Assembly: GCA_031287575.1 (NCBI GenBank)
Contig: JAITSV010000038.1
Span: 1 to 64,000, forward strand
Length of the DNA stretch: 64,000 bases
Source of the DNA: Desulfovibrio sp.
GTDB taxonomy: Bacteria; Desulfobacterota; Desulfovibrionia; Desulfovibrionales; Desulfovibrionaceae
Reading direction: 5' to 3'
Of this stretch, positions 18,237 to 26,420 are shown in pieces. Every line of letters starts with the position of its first letter. The stretch's first letter is position 1. The notes under the pieces are model-generated. The model saw only the letters and a program-made list of their open reading frames with translations, searched no databases and was not told the DNA's origin. The position numbers were made by a program, and so were the translations under genes.

Positions 18237-18935
18237 GATGGGACTCCATTTCGTTGCCGATGCGCCCTCTCGGTTTCCGGCTGCATCCGGTGCGGCCTCC
18301 CGGATGCCGTGCGATTCCTCCGTGAAATCGCATGTGGGGTGGGCCCGTCCGCCGTCCCGTGGGACGGCGCGCCGCCTGTGCCCCGCGCCGCTCTCGCGCA
18401 TCGCGTCGCCAGCCGTGTCCGAACACCATCCGCCACCCGTGGCCCCTCCGGCCCGCCCCGCATTCTCGCGGGGTGGTTCCGGCCTGCCCGGCACGTAGAC
18501 CGTGTCCGGACGGCCGCCTTCATCGTGATGAACGGGCAGGTTCCGATGAAGGGGCAAGGCTGGGTAGCTTGTACTGGTTGTTCACACAGCGTCGACGAGC
18601 CCACACTGCCTCTTGGCATGCTGTTTGTCAACTCAACCTATCGCAAAACCCGGTGCTCACATCACCCAAACGAGCATGCACTTCATTCGCATGAAGCATA
18701 TTATATACTGTAATTTAAGACTATTTTAAAACATCTTTTGGCAAGCCGCAGCAACCCCCTTCCACACTTCCGAGTTGCCTGCACAACTCATTTATCACGA
18801 AACCCCACAACTTAGCGGGCATTATCGCCACGCATTGTGATTTTTTTCATTTTAATAAATTACAGGTGAGCGATCACTTTCTTTTCGGATTTCCAGCCGG
18901 GCAAATCCGCACGGCACGCTCCTTCGGGCGTGGCC
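18237..18935 (-). other. AT-rich intergenic region upstream of paralogue A
   Basis: From about 18600 to 18870 the sequence turns AT-rich, in sharp contrast to its surroundings. On the minus strand it includes a TATAATATG box near 18700 and a TTGACAAACAGC box near 18630 upstream of paralogue A. No protein was recognised. Confidence 0.5.
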
Positions 18936-18979
18936 GAAAAAAGAAAAGGCGGGGCCCGCCGCTTACGGACGGCGGGCCC
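18936..18979 (-). terminator. strong intrinsic terminator of the second unknown paralogue
   Basis: On the minus strand a perfect 10-bp stem (GGGCCCGCCG/CGGCGGGCCC) is followed by GCCTTTTCTTTTTT. Confidence 0.85.
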
Positions 18980-19109
18980 TGGGGGAGGGGGAGAGCGGAG
19001 GGTGTGGGGACCTCCGCTCTCGGGCAGGGAGGGGTAGGGCTACTACGGGTGCGGGTCTGGCGATCGGTCGGGCGGGAATCCCAACCGGAAGTATCTGCCT
19101 GCGGCGCGG

Positions 19110-19691
19110 TTACGCCGCCTTCTTGCCGTCTCCGGCCTGTTCGGCCTCCACCTCGCGGCGCACGTCCGCAAGGTCGATGATCATCGGATCGATGAGGGTG
19201 AACCCACTGGGGTTGCACCAGGAATCGTCATCAGCCAGGTGGCCGTCGTAGAACACGTTGTCCACCACGTTGTACCCCTGCGTCTTCATCACGCGGTCCC
19301 AGTTCAGCACCTGGAAACTGAACCTGGCGGGGTCGAAGTTCTTCACGTCGTGCCATATCCACTTGAAGGCGCACCATTCGTCGTCATAGCCGAGCACGGC
19401 GAGATACTTGGCCTTGCTGTTCAGGTACATGCGGCGGCGGATGGTGGTCACGTCACGGTACAGCAGGTTCTCGTCCAGTTCGGCCTGGCGGCCATCCACG
19501 AACAGGCGGACCAGGCTGTCGGGCCCAAGGCGCATGCCGAAGGTGCGGGTGTTCCCCTTGCGCCACCAGTTCATGTACTTTTCAGCGTATATTTCGCGCC
19601 CCTTGGAGCGGATGGCCTCGGCCGTCTGCGGCGAAACGGGGTGCAGTGCGAGGTCGCAACTCTGTCCGATGATTTCGAAGGTGATGTTCAT
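19110..19691 (-). CDS. unknown conserved protein, paralogue B
   Basis: 193 residues, soluble, paralogous to the product at 17685-18236, about half identical by eye and highest over residues 1-55. Conserved features are SCDLALHPVSP, KGREIYAEKYMNWWRKGNTR, SKAKYLAVLGY and CNPSGFTLIDP. The middle carries the same Trp-rich CAFKWIWHDVKNFDPARF block. GGAGAGG lies six bases before the ATG. It has its own terminator and an AT-rich upstream region. The pair look like separately regulated duplicates in tandem. No domain or catalytic motif is recognisable, so no function is assigned. Confidence 0.75.
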   Translation of the reverse strand: MNITFEIIGQSCDLALHPVSPQTAEAIRSKGREIYAEKYMNWWRKGNTRTFGMRLGPDSLVRLFVDGRQAELDENLLYRDVTTIRRRMYLNSKAKYLAVLGYDDEWCAFKWIWHDVKNFDPARFSFQVLNWDRVMKTQGYNVVDNVFYDGHLADDDSWCNPSGFTLIDPMIIDLADVRREVEAEQAGDGKKAA

Positions 19692-20601
19692 GACGGTCCT
19701 CTCCGTTGGAGGTTTGCGCTCCGTGTTCACGCTTTCCGTGAAGACATCCATCCGGACCGGCCAGGCGGTCTGACACGACGTCCTTGCCCAGCCACAGAGC
19801 ACAGCCCGTGCCATTGCGTGACCACAGCACCGGCACCAGCACATCAAACAAGAAGTAATTATCTAAAAAAACTAATAAATATTTTTATCACAATCGAAAC
19901 CTCAAAAACCACCGTTTCGCGCAACCTTGCGCGGATTGACTGCTCAAACTTGCATGATTGCGCGATTAGTTGATCAACTCGCGCGATATACCCGCAAGCA
20001 ACCATTTACTTGCGCAATTGATACCCGCCCCGCGATATACACATATCCTTGCGATATGGCAGTGTTTTCAACAACGCGACCGTTTGTCAGGCAAGCGGAG
20101 AAGTGGCGCTCGCCACTCACCTGAAGGGTACGCGCTCTCAAGACATATGCCACAGCCAGCATTCCCCCCGCTGTTGGCAGGCGCTGTCGGCTTCCGCGCC
20201 CTCGCACGTTTGAAAAGCGGCTGCATATACTGCAAGACGGCAGGCCGGGCATGCATCACTTCGCACCACGACTGCGGCGCAGCAGATGGATTGCCGCGAG
20301 CGGGCAACCGGAGCACAAACACCACGCCCGCCCGGCAACCCAGCACCAGCGCGGGCTGCCGGACAACACCCGACGCAAGGCAAACTCTAGAAAATATTCA
20401 ACATGCCGGAATTTCGCCCACCCTTCACCCAACAAGCCGGACATGCAACACCCCCGTGGTGGCGTGCAACATTTGCCCGCAAGGGTACCGTGTTCACGTT
20501 CCGGCAAGGCTTGCAATTCCATTTTCATCGTCACGGAACCCGTCCGGACATTCCCGTTCCTGAAAACACGTGCAATTTTCTGCGCATCCGGCAGAGAATG
20601 C
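19692..20601. other. long non-coding region with TTGCG-type motif cluster
   Basis: 910 bases without a supportable gene. From 19850 to 20060 it is AT-rich and holds repeated short motifs: TTGCGCGG near 19927, TTGCGCGAT near 19957, TTGCGCAAT near 20009, TTGCGATAT near 20050, plus GCGATATA near 19982 and 20031. They could be operator sites for paralogue B. From 20150 on the sequence is featureless. Confidence 0.4.
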
Positions 20602-20630
20602 TTGTCATGCCCAGGCCTCTACAGTAATGC
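20602..20630 (+). promoter_or_regulatory. candidate sigma-70 promoter of the D-Ala-D-Ala carboxypeptidase gene
   Basis: TTGTCA, exactly 17 bases, TAATGC, about 240 bases upstream of the start. Confidence 0.5.
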
Positions 20631-20869
20631 TTGTTGCGGACACAGGAGTGCGGCCATTCCGATCGGCGTGCGGGCCCTGCCCCGCCGCCACGGGCGCCAT
20701 CGGCAGCCGGAAGCGGGACGGGAATCGTTCCATTTCCGCCTTGCCGCGCACTCCCCCCGCGCCGGATCGGCATCCAGCCGCGGCCCGGAAACCGGCAGAA
20801 CTGCCGGGTAGACGTCGGGCCGGTTCATGGCAACGCCATACCGGCAACGCATCGCGAAAGGGAGCGCGC

Positions 20870-22351
20870 ATGACGCGCTGCCGATACACCGATTTCCCGG
20901 CCCGGAGCGGCCGGCTCGGAAAGGCGAGACAGCGCATGCGCATGCACAGCACCGTTCCCGGCCACACGGCCCCATGCCCACCCCACGCAGTACCCCGCCC
21001 GGCCGCCCATGCCGCCCGGTTCATCGCCCCGACGGGCCCGGCTCGCCAGTCTGGCCCTGCTCGCCAGTCTGGCATTGTCCTTCTGGCCCTGGCGCTTGCC
21101 ATGCTGCTCGCCGCGCCCATGGCGCACGCCTCCAGCCACGAAACACTCGACGTGCGTTCCGCCATGCTGCTGGACATGAGCACCGGACGCATCATTTATG
21201 AACAGAATGCCGACGAGCCCATTCCCCCCGCGTCACTCACCAAGGTGCTGTCCATGTACGTGGCGCTGGACCAGGTGCGCGCGGGCAAGGCCTCGCTGAA
21301 GGATACCGTCAAGGTCAGTCGTCGCGCCTTCTCCACGGGCGGTTCGCGCATGTTCCTGAAACAGGGCGAAACCCTGACCCTGGACGATCTGCTGGAAGGC
21401 ATGGCCGTGTCCTCGGGCAACGACGCCAGCGTTGCCACCGCCGAACACATCGGCGGCAACGTGGACAACTTCGTCCAGATGATGAACGCCAAGGCCAGGG
21501 CGCTGGGCATGAAGAACAGCGTGTTCCGCAACCCGCACGGCCTGCCCGCCGCCGGGCAGCACACCACCGCGCGCGACATGCTTGCCCTTTCCCGCGCCTA
21601 CCTTGCCCAGTACCCGGAAGCCCTGCGCTACCACTCCACCCGGTACATCAAACATAACAAGGTGATCACCACCAACAAGAACCCCTTGCTCGGCAACTGC
21701 GAAGGGGCCGACGGCCTCAAGACGGGCTGGGTGTTCGCCTCCGGCTACAACCTCATCTCCACGGTGAAGCGCGGCAAGACCCGGCTGCTGGCCGTGGTGC
21801 TGGGCGCGGAAACCACCCAGGCCCGCGCCCAGGAAGTGAACCGACTGGTGGAGGCGGGCTTCCGCTCCGTGGCCGGAGGCGGCAAGAACGTTTCCACGCT
21901 GCTGGCGGACATGAAGCCCGCCGACTATGCCCTGAACCTGCACAAGACCAACAGCGAGGCCTACGCCGAACTGCGCAAGTCGTCCAAGTCCGCCCAATCC
22001 GCCAAGTCGCGCAAGACGTCGGTGGCCGCAGCCAAGGCTTCGGAAGACGCCAAGGCCACTCCCGCGCAGAAGAAGGCCAAAAAGAAGAAGGCGACCGCCA
22101 CGGCGGAAAAGGCCGTCCCCAAGGCATCCAAGGCCACCGCGTCCAAATCGTCCACCGCGTCCAGGGCCAAAGCCACCGCCCAACCCCAGGCCAAACAGCC
22201 CGAGCGCAAGGCCGTGGCCAAGACGGAAGATCAGGACCCAGCCCCCAAGGCCGCCAGGAAAAAGTCCTCCTCCACCAAGTCCACGGCGGACAAGACGCCC
22301 GCACCCGGCAAAAAGGCCGCCCCGCGCGACGTGGCCGACAAGCAGGGCTGA
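20870..22351 (+). CDS. D-alanyl-D-alanine carboxypeptidase (peptidase S11, DacA-like) with Lys/Ala-rich tail
   Basis: A 493-residue periplasmic penicillin-binding protein trimming stem peptides of peptidoglycan. All three active-site motifs are present: Ser122-Leu-Thr-Lys125, Ser182-Gly-Asn184 and Lys284-Thr-Gly286. A hydrophobic signal segment at about 69-87 ends in AHA, after an unusually long N-region that may mean a later start at one of the internal ATGs. After residue 365 comes a tail of about 125 residues made almost only of Lys, Ala, Ser, Thr and Pro, like histone H1, replacing the usual amphipathic anchor. RBS AAAGGGAG is close to the ATG. A perfect terminator follows. Confidence 0.9.
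   Translation: MTRCRYTDFPARSGRLGKARQRMRMHSTVPGHTAPCPPHAVPRPAAHAARFIAPTGPARQSGPARQSGIVLLALALAMLLAAPMAHASSHETLDVRSAMLLDMSTGRIIYEQNADEPIPPASLTKVLSMYVALDQVRAGKASLKDTVKVSRRAFSTGGSRMFLKQGETLTLDDLLEGMAVSSGNDASVATAEHIGGNVDNFVQMMNAKARALGMKNSVFRNPHGLPAAGQHTTARDMLALSRAYLAQYPEALRYHSTRYIKHNKVITTNKNPLLGNCEGADGLKTGWVFASGYNLISTVKRGKTRLLAVVLGAETTQARAQEVNRLVEAGFRSVAGGGKNVSTLLADMKPADYALNLHKTNSEAYAELRKSSKSAQSAKSRKTSVAAAKASEDAKATPAQKKAKKKKATATAEKAVPKASKATASKSSTASRAKATAQPQAKQPERKAVAKTEDQDPAPKAARKKSSSTKSTADKTPAPGKKAAPRDVADKQG
21044..21079 (+). repeat. 18-bp direct repeat in the carboxypeptidase leader
   Basis: Two copies of a CTCGCCAGTCTGGCC-like unit encode PARQSG twice just before the signal segment. Confidence 0.65.
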
Positions 22352-22377
22352 AGTCTTCCAGCTTTCACATGGCGCAA

Positions 22378-22419
22378 GACGCAAGAAGGGGCACCCCGCG
22401 GGGTGCCCCTTCTTGCGTC
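22378..22419. terminator. bidirectional terminator between dac and queD
   Basis: A perfect 20-bp stem starting GACGCAAGAAGGGGC with a two-base loop sits between convergent genes. Its lower arms supply short T-runs in both directions. Confidence 0.75.
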
Positions 22420-22460
22420 CATGCCTTGATTCCGGTGGGCTAGCTGCCCCGCCCTCCCCT

Positions 22461-22814
22461 TCACCCTTCGTACACCGCGCCGGAAGTGGGGCTTTCGCGC
22501 ACCACCAGGCGGCACAGCTGCGGCAGACCGGGCTTCAGCTCGCTCCACAGCCAGCGGGCAATGCATTCGCTGGTGGGGTTTTCCAGCCCGGGGATGTCGT
22601 TGAGATAGGCGTGATCCAGCCGGTCGATGACCGGCTTCGCCAGCCGCTTCAGGTCGCCGAAATCCATAACCCAGCCGGTGTCGCCGCCCACGGGACCGCG
22701 TGCGTGCACCTCTACGGTAAAGGTGTGGCCGTGCAGGTTGCCGCACTTGTGCCCTTGCGGCACGCACGGCAGCCGGTGCGCCGCGTCGAAGGTAAGCGTA
22801 ACGAAAATGTCCAT
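22461..22814 (-). CDS. queD: 6-carboxy-5,6,7,8-tetrahydropterin synthase
   Basis: A 117-residue QueD/PTPS-family enzyme that converts dihydroneopterin triphosphate to carboxytetrahydropterin in queuosine (preQ0) synthesis. The zinc histidines are His13 in FDAAHRL and the HGHTF pair, with Cys24 in GHKCGNLHGH as the catalytic thiol. Further family residues are WVMDFGDLK, LDHAYLND and NPTSECIARWLW. Length is normal. It lies downstream of queE on the same strand, but a 249-bp repeat element has come between them, so co-transcription is uncertain. Confidence 0.93.
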   Translation of the reverse strand: MDIFVTLTFDAAHRLPCVPQGHKCGNLHGHTFTVEVHARGPVGGDTGWVMDFGDLKRLAKPVIDRLDHAYLNDIPGLENPTSECIARWLWSELKPGLPQLCRLVVRESPTSGAVYEG

Positions 22815-22891
22815 CCGTCCTGCCTGTGTGTCAGCCGTGCGGGCACGGCGTGGTGTCTGTCGTGTGAATGCGGCCCCGCGCGCGCGGTGCC

Positions 22892-23140
22892 CTGGGGGTT
22901 GTTTCCAAATGAGGGTTTTCGTTCGTTGGCAAGGAAAACGAGCCTGTCATGAAGGAGTATGCCTCAGCCGTCAGGTGAGCTTGCGAACCTTGCGGATGAG
23001 GACCGCAAAGCCATGGCAGGCGAGGTTTGACCTCGTTGCGCACGATGTCCGCAGGGTTCGCAAGCTCGCCCAACGGCCACGCTTCGCGCCCTCCGGGCCG
23101 GAGCCGACGGGCGAAAGGACCATTTGGAAACAGCCCCTAG
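22892..23140. repeat. intergenic palindromic repeat, long variant (family 1, copy B)
   Basis: Ends are CTGGGGGTTGTTTCCAAATG and CATTTGGAAACAGCCCCTAG, imperfect inverted copies. The left part (GTTCGTTGGCAAGGAAAACG) matches the copy at 54494 closely; about 100 extra bases in the middle contain CAAGCTCGCCCAACGGCCACGC, shared with copy C. The terminal CTAG supplies the queE stop codon. Confidence 0.85.
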
Positions 23141-23850
23141 CGAATGCCCAGAAACTTGTGCACCTGCAACCCCAGCCGCCAGCGCGGATGTTCCAGACAG
23201 TAGCGCACGCAGGCGGCAACATGGTCCGCGCCCCCGGCATCGCCTCCCGTCCCGCGTCCCGCGTCGTCGCGCGGTTGCAGGATGAAATGCCCGAAGTCCA
23301 GCCCCGTGAAATCGCCGGGGTCCACCCCATGCTGCGGCCAGACCAGCTTCAGTTCGTCGCCCCGCGTCACGGCAAGGCGCGTGCCCGCCTTGGGGCTGAC
23401 GGTCACCCAGTCCAGCCCGGCGGGCAGGGGCAGGGTGCCGTTGGTCTCCACCCCGCACCGGCAGCCGTGCGCGTGCAGCACGTCCAGCAATTCCGGCGTC
23501 AGTTGCAGGGCGGGTTCGCCGCCGGTGAACACCACATAGGGCCGCCAGCCGTCCCCGTACAGGGGGTCCAGGGGGTCCAAGGGGTCCAGGGGGTCCAGGG
23601 GGGCCAGTGGGTACGGAAACGCGGCGAGAATGGCGGTGGCCAACGCCTGCGCATCCTCGAACACGCCGCCGCCGGGGCCGTCGGTGCCCGTGAAGTCGGT
23701 ATCGCAAAAACGGCACGCGGCATCGGGCCTGTCCTGCTCGCGCCCGGTCCACAGATTGCAGCCGGAAAAACGGCAGAACACGGCGGCACGCCCGGCGTGC
23801 ATGCCCTCGCCTTGCAGCGAGTGAAAGATTTCCCTGACCCGGTAGCCCAT
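23137..23850 (-). CDS. queE: 7-carboxy-7-deazaguanine synthase (radical SAM)
   Basis: A 237-residue radical-SAM enzyme that contracts carboxytetrahydropterin to 7-carboxy-7-deazaguanine. The cluster motif is the CX14CX2C variant (Cys31, Cys46, Cys49) instead of CX3CX2C, as known for some QueE. The glycine-rich VVFTGGEPALQ motif binds SAM, and VETNGTLPLP and VSPKAGT follow. Residues around 82-97 are a PLD repeat made by 9-bp tandem expansion, absent from typical QueE. Start ATG overlaps the queC stop by one base (TGATG). Its own stop is contributed by the adjacent repeat element. Confidence 0.92.
   Translation of the reverse strand: MGYRVREIFHSLQGEGMHAGRAAVFCRFSGCNLWTGREQDRPDAACRFCDTDFTGTDGPGGGVFEDAQALATAILAAFPYPLAPLDPLDPLDPLDPLYGDGWRPYVVFTGGEPALQLTPELLDVLHAHGCRCGVETNGTLPLPAGLDWVTVSPKAGTRLAVTRGDELKLVWPQHGVDPGDFTGLDFGHFILQPRDDAGRGTGGDAGGADHVAACVRYCLEHPRWRLGLQVHKFLGIR
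23566..23609 (-). repeat. 9-bp tandem repeat inside queE
   Basis: About five units of GGGTCCAGG (plus strand) encode consecutive Pro-Leu-Asp triplets in the product. Confidence 0.8.
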
Positions 23851-24569
23851 CAGCACCCGCCGCCGGAGCAACTGCGCAGGTAGTCGGCCCAGCCCTGGCG
23901 GCGCAGGTCGCAGGCCGGGCAGTCGCCGCAGCCGTAGCCCCACGGGTGCCGGGTGGTACGCACGCCCCTGTAGCAGGTGTGGGTATGTTCCAGCACCACC
24001 TCGACAAAGGCGTCGCCGCCTACCTGCCGGGCCAGTTCCCACGTGGCGCCCTTGGTCAGCCACATGAGCGGGGTGTGCAGCACGAAACGCGACTCCATGC
24101 CCAGGTTCAGGGCCACCTGCATGGCCTTGATGGTATCGTCGCGGCAATCGGGGTAGCCGGAATAGTCGGTCTCGCACACGCCGATGATGATGTGCCGGAT
24201 GCCCTGCCGGTAGGCATGGGCCGCCGCCGCCGTCAGGAACACCAGGTTGCGCCCCGGCACGAAAGTGGTGGGCAGGCCGTTGCGGCCCATCTCTATGGCC
24301 ACGTCGTGGGTCAGCGCGGTACGGCCCAGTTCCCGGAACAGGGCCAGTTCCACGGTGGTGTCGTCGGCCAGGCGCTCGTTCCAGCCCGAGGACAGGCGGC
24401 GCACCTCGTCCATCAGGCGCAGGCGACAGTCCATTTCCACGGTGTGGCGCTGGCCGTAATGGAAGCCGATGGTGGACACCCGGCCAAAGCGTTCCAGCGC
24501 CCAGCCCAGGCACGTTGCGGAATCCTGCCCGCCGGACAGGACCACGAGGGCGGTTTCCTTGCTATGCAT
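23850..24569 (-). CDS. queC: 7-cyano-7-deazaguanine synthase
   Basis: A 239-residue ATP-dependent enzyme that makes preQ0 from carboxydeazaguanine and ammonia. The PP-loop [10 protein letters not shown] (residues 12-21) binds [13 protein letters not shown] and [12 protein letters not shown] are family motifs. The C-terminal zinc ligands are in [16 protein letters not shown]. The start ATG follows AGGAG at six bases. It is the first gene of the queC-queE unit, with queD further downstream; queF or tgt are not in the window. Confidence 0.94.
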   Translation of the reverse strand: MHSKETALVVLSGGQDSATCLGWALERFGRVSTIGFHYGQRHTVEMDCRLRLMDEVRRLSSGWNERLADDTTVELALFRELGRTALTHDVAIEMGRNGLPTTFVPGRNLVFLTAAAAHAYRQGIRHIIIGVCETDYSGYPDCRDDTIKAMQVALNLGMESRFVLHTPLMWLTKGATWELARQVGGDAFVEVVLEHTHTCYRGVRTTRHPWGYGCGDCPACDLRRQGWADYLRSCSGGGC

Positions 24570-25237
24570 GGCGGCTCCTTGCGAAAGACGGGCAACCGGT
24601 TGCGCGAATGCGGACGACGGTCGGGGCGCGGCACACTTGCCGGACAGGCCAGGAGGCCGGGCAGAACAGGCCAGGCGCCGTATCGGCACCCCGGTGGGCG
24701 GTGCCCCCCGGCACCGCCGCGCCGCCACCGGACCGTCGCGTGGGAAGCACTCTGGCTACCCCGCCCGCCCCGGCTTGTAAAGCCTCGGAGCGCTCACGCC
24801 CGCCGATGCCGGACGTAACGGACGTAACGGACGTAGCGGACGTAGCGGACTACCGCACCGGAGCATGGCGCCTCCGGCCCGAACCGTGTCCCGCCGCCAC
24901 CGTCCGTCTCCGCGCCGCGCGCATGCTCCGCCCCCGTCGGCGCACCCCGCGACCAGGCAAGGCCGAACCCGCGCCAGACCTGGATTCGCCCGATTTTCCG
25001 CCCAATCGCCAGTTTATTTCGCCAATCATGCCCGCGCACTGTACCATCGCCCCGCATCCATGCTAGGGAAGTGCATGGTCCGGCGTTCAGGAGCCAGCAT
25101 CAGGAGCGCGGGCGGGGGGCAAGCCTGCACCGCACGCATCCCGGACCGCCGGGCCCCTTCCGGATTCCGCCCGATTTCGGCGCCACCGGCGAATGTCGGA
25201 GCAACCGGCACGGCAGCATACCCACAGTGGAGCACGC
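24570..25237. other. non-coding gap between queC and the GlpA-like gene
   Basis: Divergent intergenic region of 668 bases. It holds the 9-bp tandem repeat at 24808-24850. Open frames here are Arg/Pro-rich without recognisable domains. No promoter is convincing by eye. Confidence 0.4.
24808..24850 (+). repeat. 9-bp intergenic tandem repeat
   Basis: About four to five units of GGACGTAAC/GGACGTAGC, with a single A-to-G change dividing the array in two halves. Confidence 0.85.
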
Positions 25238-26416
25238 ATGGAACACATCGCCATCATCGGCGGGGGCGGCACGGCCGCAGCCCTCGCGCACGACCTGATT
25301 CTGCGCGGCTTTTCCGTGGCCATCTACGAGCGGGGCGAATTCTTCAGCGGGGCCACGGGCCGCCATCACGGGCTGCTGCACAGCGGCGCCCGCTACGCGG
25401 TGCACGACCCCGAGGCCGCGCGCGAATGCATCGAGGAAAACATGATCCTGCGCCGTCTGGTGCCGCAGGCCATGGAGCAGAACGACGGGCTGTTCGTGGC
25501 CCTGGACGACGAGGACATGGCCTACCGCCAACGGTTGAAGGACGCCTGCGCCGCCACGGGCATCACCACGCGCGACTACACGCCCGAGCAGGCCCGCAGG
25601 CTGGAACCCGGCCTGACCGAGAAGGTGCTGGCGGCCATGCAGGTGCCGGACGCCACCGTCGACGCGTGGCGGCTGGCCCTGCCCTTTCTGGCCACGGCGC
25701 GCGCGGGCGGGGCTGCGGTCCACAACTTCACCGAGGTCGTCGGCATCGACGTGCAGGGCGGCGCGGTGCGCGGGCTGCGCCTGCGCACCCTCACGGAGGA
25801 CTCCCAAGGCGCGCGGGGCCGCGAATGGTCCGCCCCCGCCGACATGGTGGTCAACGCCGCCGGGGCCTGGGCGGGCAAGGTGGCGGCGCTGGCGGGCGTG
25901 CACGTGCCCATCCAGCCGGGGCCGGGGGTGCTGGTGGCCATCGAGGGCCGGGTGACCAACATGGTCATCAACCGCATGCGCAAGGCCAGCGAAGGGGACA
26001 TCATCGTGCCGCAACGCCGCCTTTCGGTGCTGGGCACCTCCATGTGGCTCACCGACGACCCAGACCATCTGGACATCCCGCCAGAGCACGTGCGGCGCAT
26101 GGTGCACCTGTGCTCGGAAATGGTGCCCGCCTGCGCCGGTGCGGCCATCCGTTCGGCATGGTCCGCCGCGCGCCCGCTCATCGGCAATGCCGACGCCGCC
26201 CGCCCGCAGGAAATCAGCCGCACCTTCGACTGCTACGACCACGGCACGCGCGACAACGTGTCCGGCCTGCTGTCCATCATCGGCGGCAAGGGCATGACCC
26301 TGCGCGCCATGGCCGAAAAGACCGCCGACATCATCTGCCGCCTCACCGGGCGCGACGCGCCCTGCCGCACGCGCGAAACGCCCCTGCTGCCCGCGCGGTC
26401 CTTCTACAGGAGCTGA
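25238..26416 (+). CDS. GlpA-like FAD-dependent glycerol-3-phosphate dehydrogenase
   Basis: A 392-residue FAD oxidoreductase of the DAO superfamily. The N-terminal dinucleotide fold is HIAIIGGGGTAAALAHDL with the acidic strand end IYERGEF; TGRHHGLLHSGARYAV is the GlpA/GlpD substrate-loop signature. VVNAAGAWAG is the second FAD motif and SIIGGKGMTLRAMAEK the C-terminal one. It would oxidise glycerol-3-phosphate (or a related 2-hydroxyacid phosphate) and pass electrons to a partner. The next gene, four bases on, encodes an iron-sulfur subunit, which fits an anaerobic membrane complex. The C-terminal BFD-like domain of E. coli GlpA is missing. Confidence 0.82.
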   Translation: MEHIAIIGGGGTAAALAHDLILRGFSVAIYERGEFFSGATGRHHGLLHSGARYAVHDPEAARECIEENMILRRLVPQAMEQNDGLFVALDDEDMAYRQRLKDACAATGITTRDYTPEQARRLEPGLTEKVLAAMQVPDATVDAWRLALPFLATARAGGAAVHNFTEVVGIDVQGGAVRGLRLRTLTEDSQGARGREWSAPADMVVNAAGAWAGKVAALAGVHVPIQPGPGVLVAIEGRVTNMVINRMRKASEGDIIVPQRRLSVLGTSMWLTDDPDHLDIPPEHVRRMVHLCSEMVPACAGAAIRSAWSAARPLIGNADAARPQEISRTFDCYDHGTRDNVSGLLSIIGGKGMTLRAMAEKTADIICRLTGRDAPCRTRETPLLPARSFYRS

Positions 26417-26420
26417 CCCC

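Noticed and set aside
22892..23140. Insertion sequence with transposase
   Set aside because: The element is 249 bases, too short for a transposase; only a non-autonomous repeat is supportable.
24808..24850. CRISPR array
   Set aside because: Units are 9 bases without spacers; it is a simple tandem repeat. No CRISPR array or cas gene was seen in the window.
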